Source: Isotricha intestinalis
Lineage: Eukaryota; Ciliophora; Litostomatea; Vestibuliferida; Isotrichidae
Length of the DNA: 49,927 nucleotides
Reading direction: 5' to 3'
Assembly: GCA_023807065.1 (NCBI GenBank)
Contig: JAJJLU010000016.1
Location: 1 to 49,927, forward strand
The notes under the pieces are model-generated. The model made no database searches, was not told the DNA's origin, and was given only the letters and a program-made list of their open reading frames with translations. This document shows, in pieces, positions 26,373 to 36,400 of this stretch. Positions within the stretch are counted from its first letter, which is position 1, and every line of letters starts with the position of its first letter. Both the position numbers and the translations under genes were made by a program.

Positions 26373-27677
26373 TTATAAATTAAAATTATTTGTAAAAGAT
26401 TTCTTTGATAAATTTGGATAATTATTAATTATATTTGATTGTATTCTATCAGTTTTAATAACTTTAATTGGTACTTTATTTAAATTGGGTTTAAAAGTAA
26501 ATTTAGATTGATATACTTTTTTATTATTATTTTCTCTACCATAATTTAATAATAAATTTTTATCTTTATAATCTAAATAATCAAATAAAGATAAACAAGA
26601 ACTCACAAATTCATATTCATTTAAAACATGATCATCTTCATTCATCATATTAATAACAGGATAAATAATTTTTAAAATATTTTTTGGTATTTTACTTGAA
26701 TCAATATAAATTCTAGAAATTAAACCATCTTCATCTCTATCTAAAGTTTTAAATATTTTTTTAAATATTTCTTCTTTTTTAGATTGATAAATATTATTTG
26801 AAATTTGAGTGGTATAAATTTGTTTATTATTATTATTATCATTGTAATTTTGCATTTTAATTCTATCTGTTAAATTATTTCTGTAATAATCAGCATAATT
26901 ATATAATCTAAGAAAAGTTTCTGATTTACTTGTTTTTAAAGTATTATTATTTTTTTCTTTATTTATTTCTGGTCTAAAAGTATATATTTCAGAATCAAAA
27001 TCAGATTTTTTTAAATCATCAACTTTTTTTTGTTCTCTTTTTTTAAAATCATCATATAATATTTCATATCTTTTTAAAAGAGTTTCATTATTTTTTTTAT
27101 TAATGAATTTATTTTTTAACGTCTGTGGTGTAAAAGTACATTCTTTTGAATGTTTTTTTCTTAAACTTTGTATTTTTTCATCTAAATAAGATTTATAATT
27201 TGTTATTATTTCCTTATTGTTATAATTCTTCTTATTTTTTTGTCTATAAGTTTCATTTGAAGAAGAATGAATATTAATTTGAGGTTTAAAAGTTCTATTT
27301 TCTTCTTCACTTTTTTCTAAATTTTCTCTTAATTGAGTTATTTTTTTTTCTCTTTCATTTATATATGAAATATTCTTTAAGTAAAAATTATCCATTGTAT
27401 TTTTATATGAACGAGAACTTTTACTTGGTCTTAAATTTTTTAACGACGATGAATTTGCATTCAATGATTTTATATATGATTTTTCTTTTTTTATTCTTTT
27501 TAATAATTGTAAATGAGAATCATAATCTAAATTAAACTTTAAACTAAAATCATATACTACTCTGTTAATATCACTATTTTTATATATTATTATTTTTTCT
27601 TTTTTATTTTTTGATAAATCAATTTCTAAAGAAAGTAAAATTTTTTGGTCTGTTTCTTCATTTGATGATTTATTCAT
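26373..27677 (-). CDS. Protein with EF-hand-like loop and repeated TF-x-P motifs
   Basis: 434 residues. Four short motifs of the form (T/Y)-F-x-P-(Q/E/N)-(I/L/T)-N recur: RTFKPQIN at 129-135, CTFTPQTL near 180-187, YTFRPEIN near 232-239, and FTFKPNLN near 400. Such motifs are frequent in protist flagellar and cytoskeletal proteins. An EF-hand-like loop DRDEDGLISRIY is present about residue 305-320, with Asp at 1, 3 and 5 and Gly at 6, but Tyr instead of Glu/Asp at position 12, so calcium binding would be weak at best. The N-terminal 60 residues (ILLSLEIDLSKNKKEKIIIY, then VVYDFSLKFNL) look like a ubiquitin-fold domain seen in related flagellar proteins. A ciliary role is inferred, not shown. 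Confidence 0.65.
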   Translation of the reverse strand: MNKSSNEETDQKILLSLEIDLSKNKKEKIIIYKNSDINRVVYDFSLKFNLDYDSHLQLLKRIKKEKSYIKSLNANSSSLKNLRPSKSSRSYKNTMDNFYLKNISYINEREKKITQLRENLEKSEEENRTFKPQINIHSSSNETYRQKNKKNYNNKEIITNYKSYLDEKIQSLRKKHSKECTFTPQTLKNKFINKKNNETLLKRYEILYDDFKKREQKKVDDLKKSDFDSEIYTFRPEINKEKNNNTLKTSKSETFLRLYNYADYYRNNLTDRIKMQNYNDNNNNKQIYTTQISNNIYQSKKEEIFKKIFKTLDRDEDGLISRIYIDSSKIPKNILKIIYPVINMMNEDDHVLNEYEFVSSCLSLFDYLDYKDKNLLLNYGRENNNKKVYQSKFTFKPNLNKVPIKVIKTDRIQSNIINNYPNLSKKSFTNNFNL

Positions 27678-27926
27678 TTTTTTTTTTATGTTTTTTATTA
27701 AATATTTGTTTAAATTTAAAATATGAAAAAAAATAAATGTATAAATTATTTTTTAATCTTTTTTAATTTGATTCTCTAAATTATTACCAAAATATTTGTA
27801 TTTAACTTATTTTTTTTCTTTTTTTGTAATTAAATAATTGTTTTCTCTAAATTAAATTAATTATTTTAAGAACAAGAAAAAACATATTATTATATATTAT
27901 TTATAAAAAACAATAAAATTACATAA

Positions 27927-29819
27927 TTAACTTTTTGAAAAATTCATTTTATGTTGTTTTAAAACATTTTGAAAAGTTTCTTTAACAAAAGCAATAGCAA
28001 CATCATGAATTAATTTTAATTTTTCTTCTTCTTCTTCATTATTTTCTGAATATTTATCTTCTTCTTCTTTATCTAATTTTTCACTAGAAAAACTATTGCT
28101 TTTTGATAATGAACTACTTTTTTCACTTTTATCATCATTATTTTCTTTTTCTTTTTTTAATGAAGCTTCCTCTATTTTTTCATTATCACTATTAAAATAA
28201 TCATTTCCTTCATTTTCATTATTTATTTCTTTTTTTTCATTTTTTATTATTTTTGTATTTTCTTTTTTTTCTTTATTTAATTTATTTTCATTTTCCAAAT
28301 TATTATTATTTATTTGAGTGTTATTATTTTTATTATCTTCATGAATATTTTCTATTTCTTCATCTGATATAATAAAAGAATTTTCCTTTTTATTATTTCC
28401 ATTTTCTATTATTTCCTTTTTTTTTTTTATTCCTTCTAATTTGAAATTTTCAATTAAATATTTTTCAAAAGTTATATTTTTTAATTTATTTATTCCTTTA
28501 ATAATAAAATTTTCTTGGATTTCAGTCATAAAATCTTTTTTTATTTTTATTTCTAATATCTCATTATTATTTATATTTGATTCTATTTCTAATTTTTCTT
28601 CATTAAATTTATTTTGATGTTTTTCTTTTTTATCATTTTCTTTTTTTAATTCTTCTATTTTTTTTTTTAATTCTTTATTTTCTAATTCTAATTTTTGAAG
28701 ATTATTTAATTGTTGATTTAATAAAATATTATCATTATTTTCATTTAATTTTATTTTTCCATTTTCTTCTTTTATTTTTTTATTTTCTTCTTTTAATTTT
28801 TTATTTTCTTCTTTTAATTCATTATATAAATTTTCTTTGTTTTTTATTTCTTTATTTTCTTCTTTTAATTGATTTATTTTTTCATTTAAAGAATTTTTAT
28901 TTTCTTCATTTGTTTCTATAATTTTTTTCAAATTTTCAATTTCTTGTTTTAAAGAATTAATAATTTGATTATTATTTTTATTAGATTTTTCTTTCTTTAA
29001 ATCATTTTTTAATTGTTCATTAATTTTATTTAAATTATTTATCATATTTTTCTGTTGCTCAATTAGTTCTTTATCCGTTTCATAAGACTCTCTTTTTTCT
29101 TTATATATTTCAATTTCTTTTATATCTATAAATTGTATTTTTTTATTTTTCAAAATTTCTTTAATTTGATTTATTTCTTGATTAAAAATATCATTTTCAA
29201 TTTTCATTTCATTATATTTAGTATATAAATTATCTTTAGAAAAGAAACTTAATTCATTTTTTAATTTTTTATTTTCTTCATTTTTTGATTTTAATTCTTT
29301 TTTCAAAGAACCAATAATTTTCATTTGATCATTATTAGTATAAAAATATTTTCCATCATCAATTAAATAATTATTTATATGAAAAGAATTAATTAAATCA
29401 ACAGAATTATTTGAAATAATCGGAGTTTTATTTCTTATTTTTTCAAAGTTAAATTTTCTTTCATTAAAATTAAAATAGCTATTTCTTATAATATTATTAA
29501 TAGATAAATTATTCTTTTTATTAGAAATTTTATTTGGAGTTTTACAATTAATTATTTGATGAGACATTCTTGTTTTAATTGGTGTTTTATCTCTTTTTAT
29601 TTCAAATTTTGATGTTGTATTTAATATTTTATTATCTCTTTCATTTGAACTATTTAATTTTTTTATTTGTTTTAAACTTTTTTGTTTTATATTTAAACGA
29701 CTTATTGGTTGAAATAATTTAGCATTTATTTTTGAAATATATGATTTTTTATCCTTTGGTTTTGCATTTATTTTTATTCGAATTTTTGAATTGGATGATG
29801 ATAAATTTAAATTTTCCAT
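27927..29819 (-). CDS. Long coiled-coil protein
   Basis: 630 residues, ATG 29819, TAA 27927. The first 170 residues are basic and Asn/Ser-rich. About residues 170-420 form an extended coiled coil, with heptad-like runs of Leu/Ile spaced by Lys, Glu and Asn (for example NEKINQLKEENKEIK and ELKKKIEELKKENDKKE). An acidic Glu/Lys/Asn/Ser region follows. The protein closes with a compact hydrophobic patch (IHDVAIAFVKETFQNVLKQH) that could be a short interaction helix. No enzymatic motif is visible. It is probably a structural scaffold, for example cytoskeletal, centrosomal or ciliary; no specific family is recognised. Confidence 0.65.
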   Translation of the reverse strand: MENLNLSSSNSKIRIKINAKPKDKKSYISKINAKLFQPISRLNIKQKSLKQIKKLNSSNERDNKILNTTSKFEIKRDKTPIKTRMSHQIINCKTPNKISNKKNNLSINNIIRNSYFNFNERKFNFEKIRNKTPIISNNSVDLINSFHINNYLIDDGKYFYTNNDQMKIIGSLKKELKSKNEENKKLKNELSFFSKDNLYTKYNEMKIENDIFNQEINQIKEILKNKKIQFIDIKEIEIYKEKRESYETDKELIEQQKNMINNLNKINEQLKNDLKKEKSNKNNNQIINSLKQEIENLKKIIETNEENKNSLNEKINQLKEENKEIKNKENLYNELKEENKKLKEENKKIKEENGKIKLNENNDNILLNQQLNNLQKLELENKELKKKIEELKKENDKKEKHQNKFNEEKLEIESNINNNEILEIKIKKDFMTEIQENFIIKGINKLKNITFEKYLIENFKLEGIKKKKEIIENGNNKKENSFIISDEEIENIHEDNKNNNTQINNNNLENENKLNKEKKENTKIIKNEKKEINNENEGNDYFNSDNEKIEEASLKKEKENNDDKSEKSSSLSKSNSFSSEKLDKEEEDKYSENNEEEEEKLKLIHDVAIAFVKETFQNVLKQHKMNFSKS

Positions 29820-29944
29820 TTTATTTTAAATTTATTTAAAATTAATTTTTTTTGAGGAAAAAGTTCTTTTGTTTATGAATTTAATTTTATAAAACTTTAA
29901 TTTTAAATTAATTCAAAACGTTTAAAGAACTATATTATAATAAT

Positions 29945-30229
29945 TTTAAATAAAAAAAATTATATATAATTCTGGATAAGATATTTCATCAAAAGGTTTT
30001 AATCAAGTATTTATCGTATTTATAAATATTTTTATTAGTTTTCATAGATATTTCATAATAAAATTTTTTATTTTCATTACAATATTATTTAATTTCTATA
30101 ATTACAACTTTTCTTTTATTCTTCAAATTAATTAAAATAATATTTAATTCCATCTTTATAAATAAATAATTCTTTTAAAATTTCTTTTTTGTTAATTGCT
30201 TTGACATTATCAAAACTTTTTTTATTTAT
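29945..30229 (-). pseudogene. Decayed Rab/Ras-like small GTPase, C-terminal half
   Basis: Three blocks in the right order resemble the second half of a Rab. Block 1 is NKKSFDNVKAI (30226-30194), like the 'T-N-x-x-SF-x-NV' step after the fourth strand. Block 2 runs from 30138: ILINLKNKRKVVIIEIK, a TAA at 30087-30085, then YCNENKKFYYE (ending about 30052). Here the GNKxD nucleotide-binding motif is missing. Block 3 is EISMKTNKNI (30054-30025), the G5 ExSAK region with Met for Ala. The spacing between SFDNV and EIS matches a normal Rab. A +1 shift separates blocks 1 and 2. After KYLIK another shift leads to PFDEISYPELYII. Switch regions, P-loop and prenylation site are not found. Family is Rab/Ras in general; the subtype is unknown. 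Confidence 0.55.
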
Positions 30230-30279
30230 TATATAAAAAAACTAAAAAAATTTCCTTATGGTGAAAATGAGTATTATCA

Positions 30280-30895
30280 TCTTTCTAATCTTTTCAAAAA
30301 GTGACTATAAAATTTAATTGATATTTATCTGATTATAAGAGACAAATTTTATTTATTTCCTAAGTAAAGTTTTTCAAAAAAGATTCTATAAATTTTATCA
30401 CAAAACATGATTTTCCTATATTTTATCACATAAAAAAATATATTAATTTTATTTTTATTTTTTTTTGAGTATTTTTATTTTTCTTTACTATTTTATATAA
30501 TGAGAATTATTATTTTTTTGATTTTCTTATCGATATTTGTCTTATCTACTATTAATTTAGGACCCATACTAATGAAACACAAAAAATTCTCATTAATATA
30601 TAGTATTTATGTAAAAAAAAATTTTTTATGGTTATAATACAAAAAGAAAAATATTTATATTTAATTGGAATTATTAATTTTTTATTTTCAATATAATAAT
30701 ATATAATTCATCATCATTAACTAAATAAGGATTAATAAATAATTTTTCAAAATTATCAATATAATTAGGTTCTTTTGTTAGTTTTTTATCTAATTTTGGT
30801 AATTGAATTTTTCTAGAATCTTTGACATAATTTTCCAATTCTTATTTCTAATCATCATAAAAATGAGAAATGTTAATTATATCATTACTTCTCAT
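30280..30895 (-). pseudogene. Decayed coding sequence, family unknown
   Basis: Two minus-strand frames look like remains of protein-coding DNA. Frame 30895-30674 opens with ATG and ends on TAA with only a TAG and a TAA inside 73 codons. Its last 55 codons are clean and read like protein (KIQLPKLDKKLTKEPNYIDN, then INPYLVNDDELYIIIL). Frame 30600-30280 has four TAA/TAG in 107 codons and then a TGA. Random DNA of this composition should carry roughly twice as many. I could not match either to a family, and the link to the Rab-like relic just downstream is uncertain. Confidence 0.35.
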
Positions 30896-31304
30896 TGGAA
30901 TAAAATTTTTTTATTTTTTTATATTTTTGAATTCTATCATAATTATTTTTCCTTGTTTTATTAATTAAATTTATTTGCTTTATATGATTATTTACTTCAT
31001 TTTATGATTTTAGTTTTTTTAATTTTTCTTTTTTTATAATTATTGGATGATTATGATTTAAAGTTCATTTGTTTAATGTTGAAAAAAATTGTTTCTAATT
31101 ATTTTATGTATTCTATTATGTGATTCATCTTTTTAATAATAGTTATGAATAAATATTCCACTTTAAATTATGTTTGGTTGATTATATTTTTTTGAAACAT
31201 TTATTAAATATTATTTATTGAAAAGTTATTTTTAATTTAATGTTAAATTATTTTTTTTTTTTTTGTGGAAATTTAGAAGTGTAAAAATATAATTAATTGT
31301 CTTT

Positions 31305-32624
31305 TTAATTTATTTTATCCATTGTTGTGTAATCATACTCTTCATCAATTAAATTTTTTCTTCTTTTTTTATTAGCTCTTTTGATTAATTTTCTTGCATA
31401 AATTGCTAAAAAAACACAAATAATAATTAATATAACAACAATTATCCATATATTTCTTTTACGTTTAAATTCATCGTCTTTTTGCTTTTGTTTTTCTTTT
31501 GGATCTGTTTTCATAGAATATCTTCCAATCATTTTTTTATCCAAATCAAAAACTACAGTCTTTAATTTTTTCAAAAAAAGATTTCCTAATTTCCATCTAT
31601 AAATATTTCCAGTACTGAAAATAAATTGAAAATAATATTTATCTCCTTCTTTTTTAAATAATTCTACAGGAGTGAAAATAATAGGATCACCAAAACTTTT
31701 TAAAGAAAAAGTAATATTCCCTAATTCAGTAATATTAACATCTAAATCACAATAATAATAATTAAAACTAACATAAGTAGTTTTATGATAAAAAGATTCT
31801 TTAAAGCATTTTTTTTCATCTCTAATTTTTTTAGTGAAAAAATCTTTTTCAATAAATTCTGCAAATTTATTTGAACCTAAAACTAAATTAAATTCCAATA
31901 CAATTTCTGCATCATAAATAAAACCAGGTAAACTAGTATTTTTATATAAAATTTCATCAAAGCCAATATCCCAATGAAAATCATTTCCTTTCCTAATTTT
32001 AGTTTGAGTGCTCATATAATCATCAATAAAATAAATTGGATTATATTCATGAGGATAATCTCCTATTATTATTTGACCATTATCTCCATCTGTATAATTT
32101 AAAGTAAATGCATATGAATTTGTTATTTTTTTCTCTTTTAATTGCTTTAATATGTTAGTATTATTTAATAATTTATCATTATTAGGATTTGGTAATAATC
32201 CTAAAACTCCACTATGATTATATCTTAAAGCTTCAGCTACTATAAAATTATATTCTAAAATTTCTTTATTGTTTATTTTTATTGTATCTAATACATTTTG
32301 AGCTTTTGAAAATGGTTGAATATTATAACTTCTTTTTTCTCTTAATTTATATGTTAAAGATTTTGATGAATCATATTTTGGAAAATCTCCTAATATTAAA
32401 GTAGAGGATACATATAAGGAAAAAACCTCAAATTTTATGTATAATGGAATTTTTTGTTCTGGAGTTCCGAAAGTTATATCATTTGTTATTATATTGTTTT
32501 CATACATGTTTTCTAGCAATACTTTTTTTGAGTCTGGTCCTTCTTTTTTGAAGTTTATATAAAAAACTGAAGAAGAGGTTAATTGAATCAGAAAAATCAA
32601 AAGATAAATTTTTGCAAATTTCAT
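31305..32624 (-). CDS. Pepsin-fold (A1 family) membrane protein lacking catalytic Asp
   Basis: 439 residues with the layout of a type I membrane protein: signal peptide about 1-19 (KIYLLIFLIQLTSSS), luminal pepsin-like region, one transmembrane helix near 391-408 (IWIIVVILIIICVFLAIY) and a short basic cytosolic tail. Pepsin landmarks are ITFGTPEQKIPLYIK (the GTPxQ loop), SGVLGLLPN (the GxxGLG-like step), IIIGDYP, and near the C-terminus WKLGNLFLKKLKTVVFDLDK followed by IGRYS (the LGxxFL...FD...IG block). The first catalytic motif, normally DTGS, reads KFEV, and the second, normally D-T/S-G-T, reads roughly LEFN, so both aspartates are lost. The protein cannot be an active aspartic protease by the usual mechanism. 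A receptor, inhibitor or structural role is possible. Confidence 0.75.
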   Translation of the reverse strand: MKFAKIYLLIFLIQLTSSSVFYINFKKEGPDSKKVLLENMYENNIITNDITFGTPEQKIPLYIKFEVFSLYVSSTLILGDFPKYDSSKSLTYKLREKRSYNIQPFSKAQNVLDTIKINNKEILEYNFIVAEALRYNHSGVLGLLPNPNNDKLLNNTNILKQLKEKKITNSYAFTLNYTDGDNGQIIIGDYPHEYNPIYFIDDYMSTQTKIRKGNDFHWDIGFDEILYKNTSLPGFIYDAEIVLEFNLVLGSNKFAEFIEKDFFTKKIRDEKKCFKESFYHKTTYVSFNYYYCDLDVNITELGNITFSLKSFGDPIIFTPVELFKKEGDKYYFQFIFSTGNIYRWKLGNLFLKKLKTVVFDLDKKMIGRYSMKTDPKEKQKQKDDEFKRKRNIWIIVVILIIICVFLAIYARKLIKRANKKRRKNLIDEEYDYTTMDKIN

Positions 32625-33048
32625 TAAATAAAAAAAAAATATGGAGAATATATATATATTTATTTGTTTTTTATTATAAGTTTTTAATTAATTAAAAATT
32701 TTAAATTAATATTCTCAAAATTTTTATTAAATAATGTTTAAATATAGAGTATTTAACATTTTAAAAAATATGACTAATTAAAAATTAAATATAAAAATGA
32801 TTAATTTAGATAGAAGATAATTTATTGAAATAAGTTATTAATTGTTAATTTCAATGAATTACCGATATAATAATTATAGTAATCAATCAAAATGAGAAAG
32901 TCCTGATAATCTTTTAAAAATGTTTGTAGGACTTTATAATCCATATGATCTAAAATATAAGCTGTTTTATTATTAAGATTATTTTATTTTAATTTTTTTA
33001 TAATTTATTTTTAATTTTAAACTTAGGTTTTATAATTTATTTTTTTTT
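32625..33048. other. Divergent gap upstream of LSM3
   Basis: 424 bases between the opposite start codons of the pepsin-fold gene and LSM3. It holds the short interrupted frame at 32854-32976 and an 8-bp hairpin inside it (AAAGTCCT at 32897-32904 with AGGACTTT at 32928-32935). Otherwise it is A/T-rich promoter sequence. Confidence 0.45.
32854..32976 (+). pseudogene. Short coding-like frame interrupted by one TGA
   Basis: ATG 32854 opens 13 codons (MNYRYNNYSNQSK), then TGA at 32893-32895, then 26 more codons reading ESPDNLLKMFVGLYNPYDLK and KLFYY before TAA. The downstream part looks like real protein. The TGA sits where Trp would fit. It may be a broken small gene, the 5' end of a gene lost by decay, or an upstream frame in the LSM3 leader. 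No family is recognised. Confidence 0.35.
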
Positions 33049-33326
33049 ATGAGTGAGGTTAATATTGAGTTAAATCAAATTACTTTTCCCTTAGATATGG
33101 TTAAACAATTGTTAGGATATAAAGTTTATGTTAAATGTAGATTTAATAGAGAAATGAAAGGAATTTTACATGTAAATTATTTTTATTTTTTATTTTTTAG
33201 GCTTATGATGAACATTTAAATTTAATGTTATCTAATGTTGAAGAAACTGTAAACAAGGAAAATAAAAGAAAAATGAATTTAATTTTTGTAAGAGGAGATT
33301 TAGTTGTTTTAATTTCAAGTTTATAA
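33049..33326 (+). CDS. LSM3: LSM3, U6 snRNA-associated Sm-like protein, two exons
   Basis: 82 residues, exons 33049-33171 and 33201-33326, joined across a 29-nt phase-0 intron. The two halves are each too short to be obvious alone. LSm3 is a subunit of the LSm2-8 ring that binds the U6 snRNA 3' end and of the LSm1-7 decapping ring. Diagnostic sequence: PLDMVKQLLGYKVYVKCRFN (helix and Sm1 strands), REMKGILHAYDEHLNLMLSN (the LHAYDxHLNxxL signature, with the intron exactly between His and Ala), VEETV, and the Sm2 motif IFVRGDLVVLISSL. The loop between strands 3 and 4 is shorter than in animals and yeast. Length and order are otherwise typical. The stop is TAA. Confidence 0.95.
33172..33200 (+). 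other. Intron, 29 nt, phase 0 (LSM3)
   Basis: It begins GTAAATTA and ends TTTTTTAG, and is T-rich throughout. Removal joins LSm3 His41 to Ala42 inside a strongly conserved motif. Retention would shift the frame. Confidence 0.95.
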
Positions 33327-33445
33327 ATTCATTTTAAAAATATGTTCTTTACCTTTAATTTTTTACTAAAAGAAAAGTATTAAATTTTTTATTTATTTCA
33401 TATTCAAAAATATATAAAAATAAAATTTTCTATAAATAAATTTTT

Positions 33446-36400
33446 TTATTTTAATTTTATATCTAATTTAGTGTATTTTTCTTTTAATTTTTGTTCAATC
33501 ATTTCATTACATTTCAATGAAATTTTTATAAGAGAATATATAACTTCAATTTCATTTAAATTATTTTCACTTTCATTTAAATTCAAAAAGAATTTTTTAT
33601 AAATTCCTTTATAATAATCTTCAATCTGTTTTTGTTCAACATCATTTTCAACAATTTGAATTTTATTTAAATATAAATATAACCCTTGAAAAATATAATA
33701 TAAATAAATAACACTTTTAGCATCATTTAAAGAATATTGATACATATTTATAGTTAATGGCCTTATTCTCCAATTACTTCTTTGATAACTTTTATCTAAT
33801 TTAACATTTAAAAAGAATTTAACTAAATGATATAAAGAAGATAAATTTTCTATTTTAAATGTTTTTCTCAAAATTATTGTTTGAAATTCATTAAAAGCTC
33901 TTGCAGTATCAAATATATTTTTTGTTGTTATTTCAAAATTTGTTAACAACCAAAATAAATCATTATCACATCCATGAAAAATTTTTACAATATTTTCATT
34001 TTCAAAAATTGGTTTAATATATTTTATTATTTCATTTCTTAATTTTAAAGAATCAATTGCATAAGTTTTTGTCATTGATGAAATTTGAATTACACAAATT
34101 ATACCATCAATTTCACAATTATCTCCATCAAATTCAGTATCTATTCCTAAAACTTTTTCTTCTTTTATTTCATTACATATTTTTATTAAATTTTCTTCAT
34201 TATCTATAAATGAATGAATATAATTTTTATTTGAAATTAAAAATTCTTTTTCTATTTCTTCGCTTAAATATTTGTTAATTATATATGAAATATTACTTAT
34301 ACTTTCTTTATCTATATAATATTTTGATATTGAATATATTTCTTCATAATCTATTTTTTTATTTTTTGTTATTCTTTTACTTTTACATTTTTTTATTTGG
34401 GATTTAAGAAATTCATTATAACTTTTATCAATTGAAATTTCTGATTTTATTATATCAAAATTTAATAATATATATGTTTTAATTTTTGTATTGATTAAAG
34501 AATTTTCTTTACAATATTTTTCTTTTATTTGAGTTAAAGTATCTGTATAATATTCTATGTTTCTCAAATCTTCTCCTTTTAATAATGAATCTAATGGTGT
34601 TAAAGAATTAATATCTATTTCATTTATCATTGGAAGAAATTTATTTTCTATTATGGAATTATCCTTGTTTTCTTCTAAAATAATTTGTATTATTTTGTCA
34701 AATCTTTCTTTTCTATCTTCTTCAAATAATACATGTAATATATTCTTATTTGTTTCTGGTAAATGTTCGAATATTTCTTTTTTTATTTCTTTATATATTA
34801 TTATTTTATCAAATATTTCTTTATTTGGATTTTTTATTGAAAGAGATAAAAGATAATTTGAATTAAAATTAAAAATTAAATCTTTCCATATTGAATTTTC
34901 ATCATTAATTTCTTTTATTCCATGTTTTTGAATCTCAAAATAAGATAAAATCTTTTTATCTAAAATTAGTTTTTCATATTTTAAAAACTGATTATTTTCA
35001 TTTTCATGTGATTTGATTAATGAATTAAAATCTATTATATCATCAAATATAATTAGAGTTTTCATTAAATTTGAATTTATTGTATCTTTTTGACAATTAT
35101 TTTGGATTATATATTCTAAAAGTTCTTTAAAATAAAATTTAAATTTTCCTTTTTCCTTTAATAAGTCTTTTTCACTCCAATTATCATCAATGATATAGTA
35201 ATTTTCTTCTTCAACTTCATTCATTTTTAAAGATAATATATGTTCATAAATTGAATCTTTTTCAATTATACTTTCATCATTTTTAATATCTTCAACATCA
35301 CTTAATTCATTATATCTTTGAAATAAAAAAAAGAAAATTTTCATATGATTATCTTCTAAAATAATATCTTTTAATTTTTTTTCTCTTTCATAAACAATGT
35401 TAAAACATCTTAATTCTCCAATTAATAAACATTTTTCAATAATTTTCCTAACATTTTCATTATAATCATTAACTTTATCAACAACTAAAAATTTTCTAAA
35501 TAAATATTCAAAACACAAAGCACTTCCACTTTTAATACTTTCATTAATTAATTTCAAAATTTCTATTTCATTATTATATAAATAATCACAATATTCAAAT
35601 AAAATTTTCAAACATAAAACTCTTCTATAAATAACAGCATGATCAATTGCTTTAAATCCGAAATTATCTTTCAAATCAAAATCAACAACTTCTTTTTTAC
35701 AAAGATTATTATTATTATTATTATAATTTTTACTACTTTTATCAATATCAACTAAACATAAAATACTTTCCCAATTTCCATATTGAACTGCTTGAATTAA
35801 TCCACTTTCTCCTCTAATATTAACTAAATTAATTTTAGCTCCATATTTATATAAAATTTTCATAGATTGAATTCCACTTGTAGAAGTAGCAATCATAAAA
35901 GGAGTATTATCTTCATTATCTTTAACTTCAAAATCAGCTCCATGTTCAATAAGAATTTCAACTGATTTTGGAGAATCAGAAGCTTCTCCTCCACTCATTT
36001 TTTTTCCTTGTCTTCCTCCATAGGCACCCCAACATGCATTATGAATTGGGTATCTATTATTATTATCTGGTAAATTTACTTTTATATTTTTTTGTTCACA
36101 TAATAACTTTACTATATCATCTCTTCCATTCCAACATGCTTTACTTAATGGTCCTCTTCCCATTAAAGATGTTTGATTTATATCTATATTTCCTATTTTT
36201 AATAAATATTTCATCATTGCTAAATTACAAGTACATGATGCCCAATAAAAAGGAGATCGGTTTTGGATTTCTCTATGATTTATATTTACTTTTAATGTAT
36301 TTAGTAAGTAATCTACAAAGGATATGTCACAGGAATATATTGCATCGTATAATGGTGTCATGTTTTCAAAATCTAAAGATTCCATATTACAATTGTATTT

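Larger units (their letters stand above)
29820..31304. other. 1.5-kb gap holding decayed minus-strand coding sequence
   Basis: The longest gap in the chromosome contains no intact gene. On the minus strand, stretches with fewer stops than expected and protein-like composition occur at about 30895-30674, 30600-30280 and 30229-29945. They are broken by frameshifts, TAA/TAG and TGA. Only the last has a recognisable family. It looks like a gene graveyard. Confidence 0.55.
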
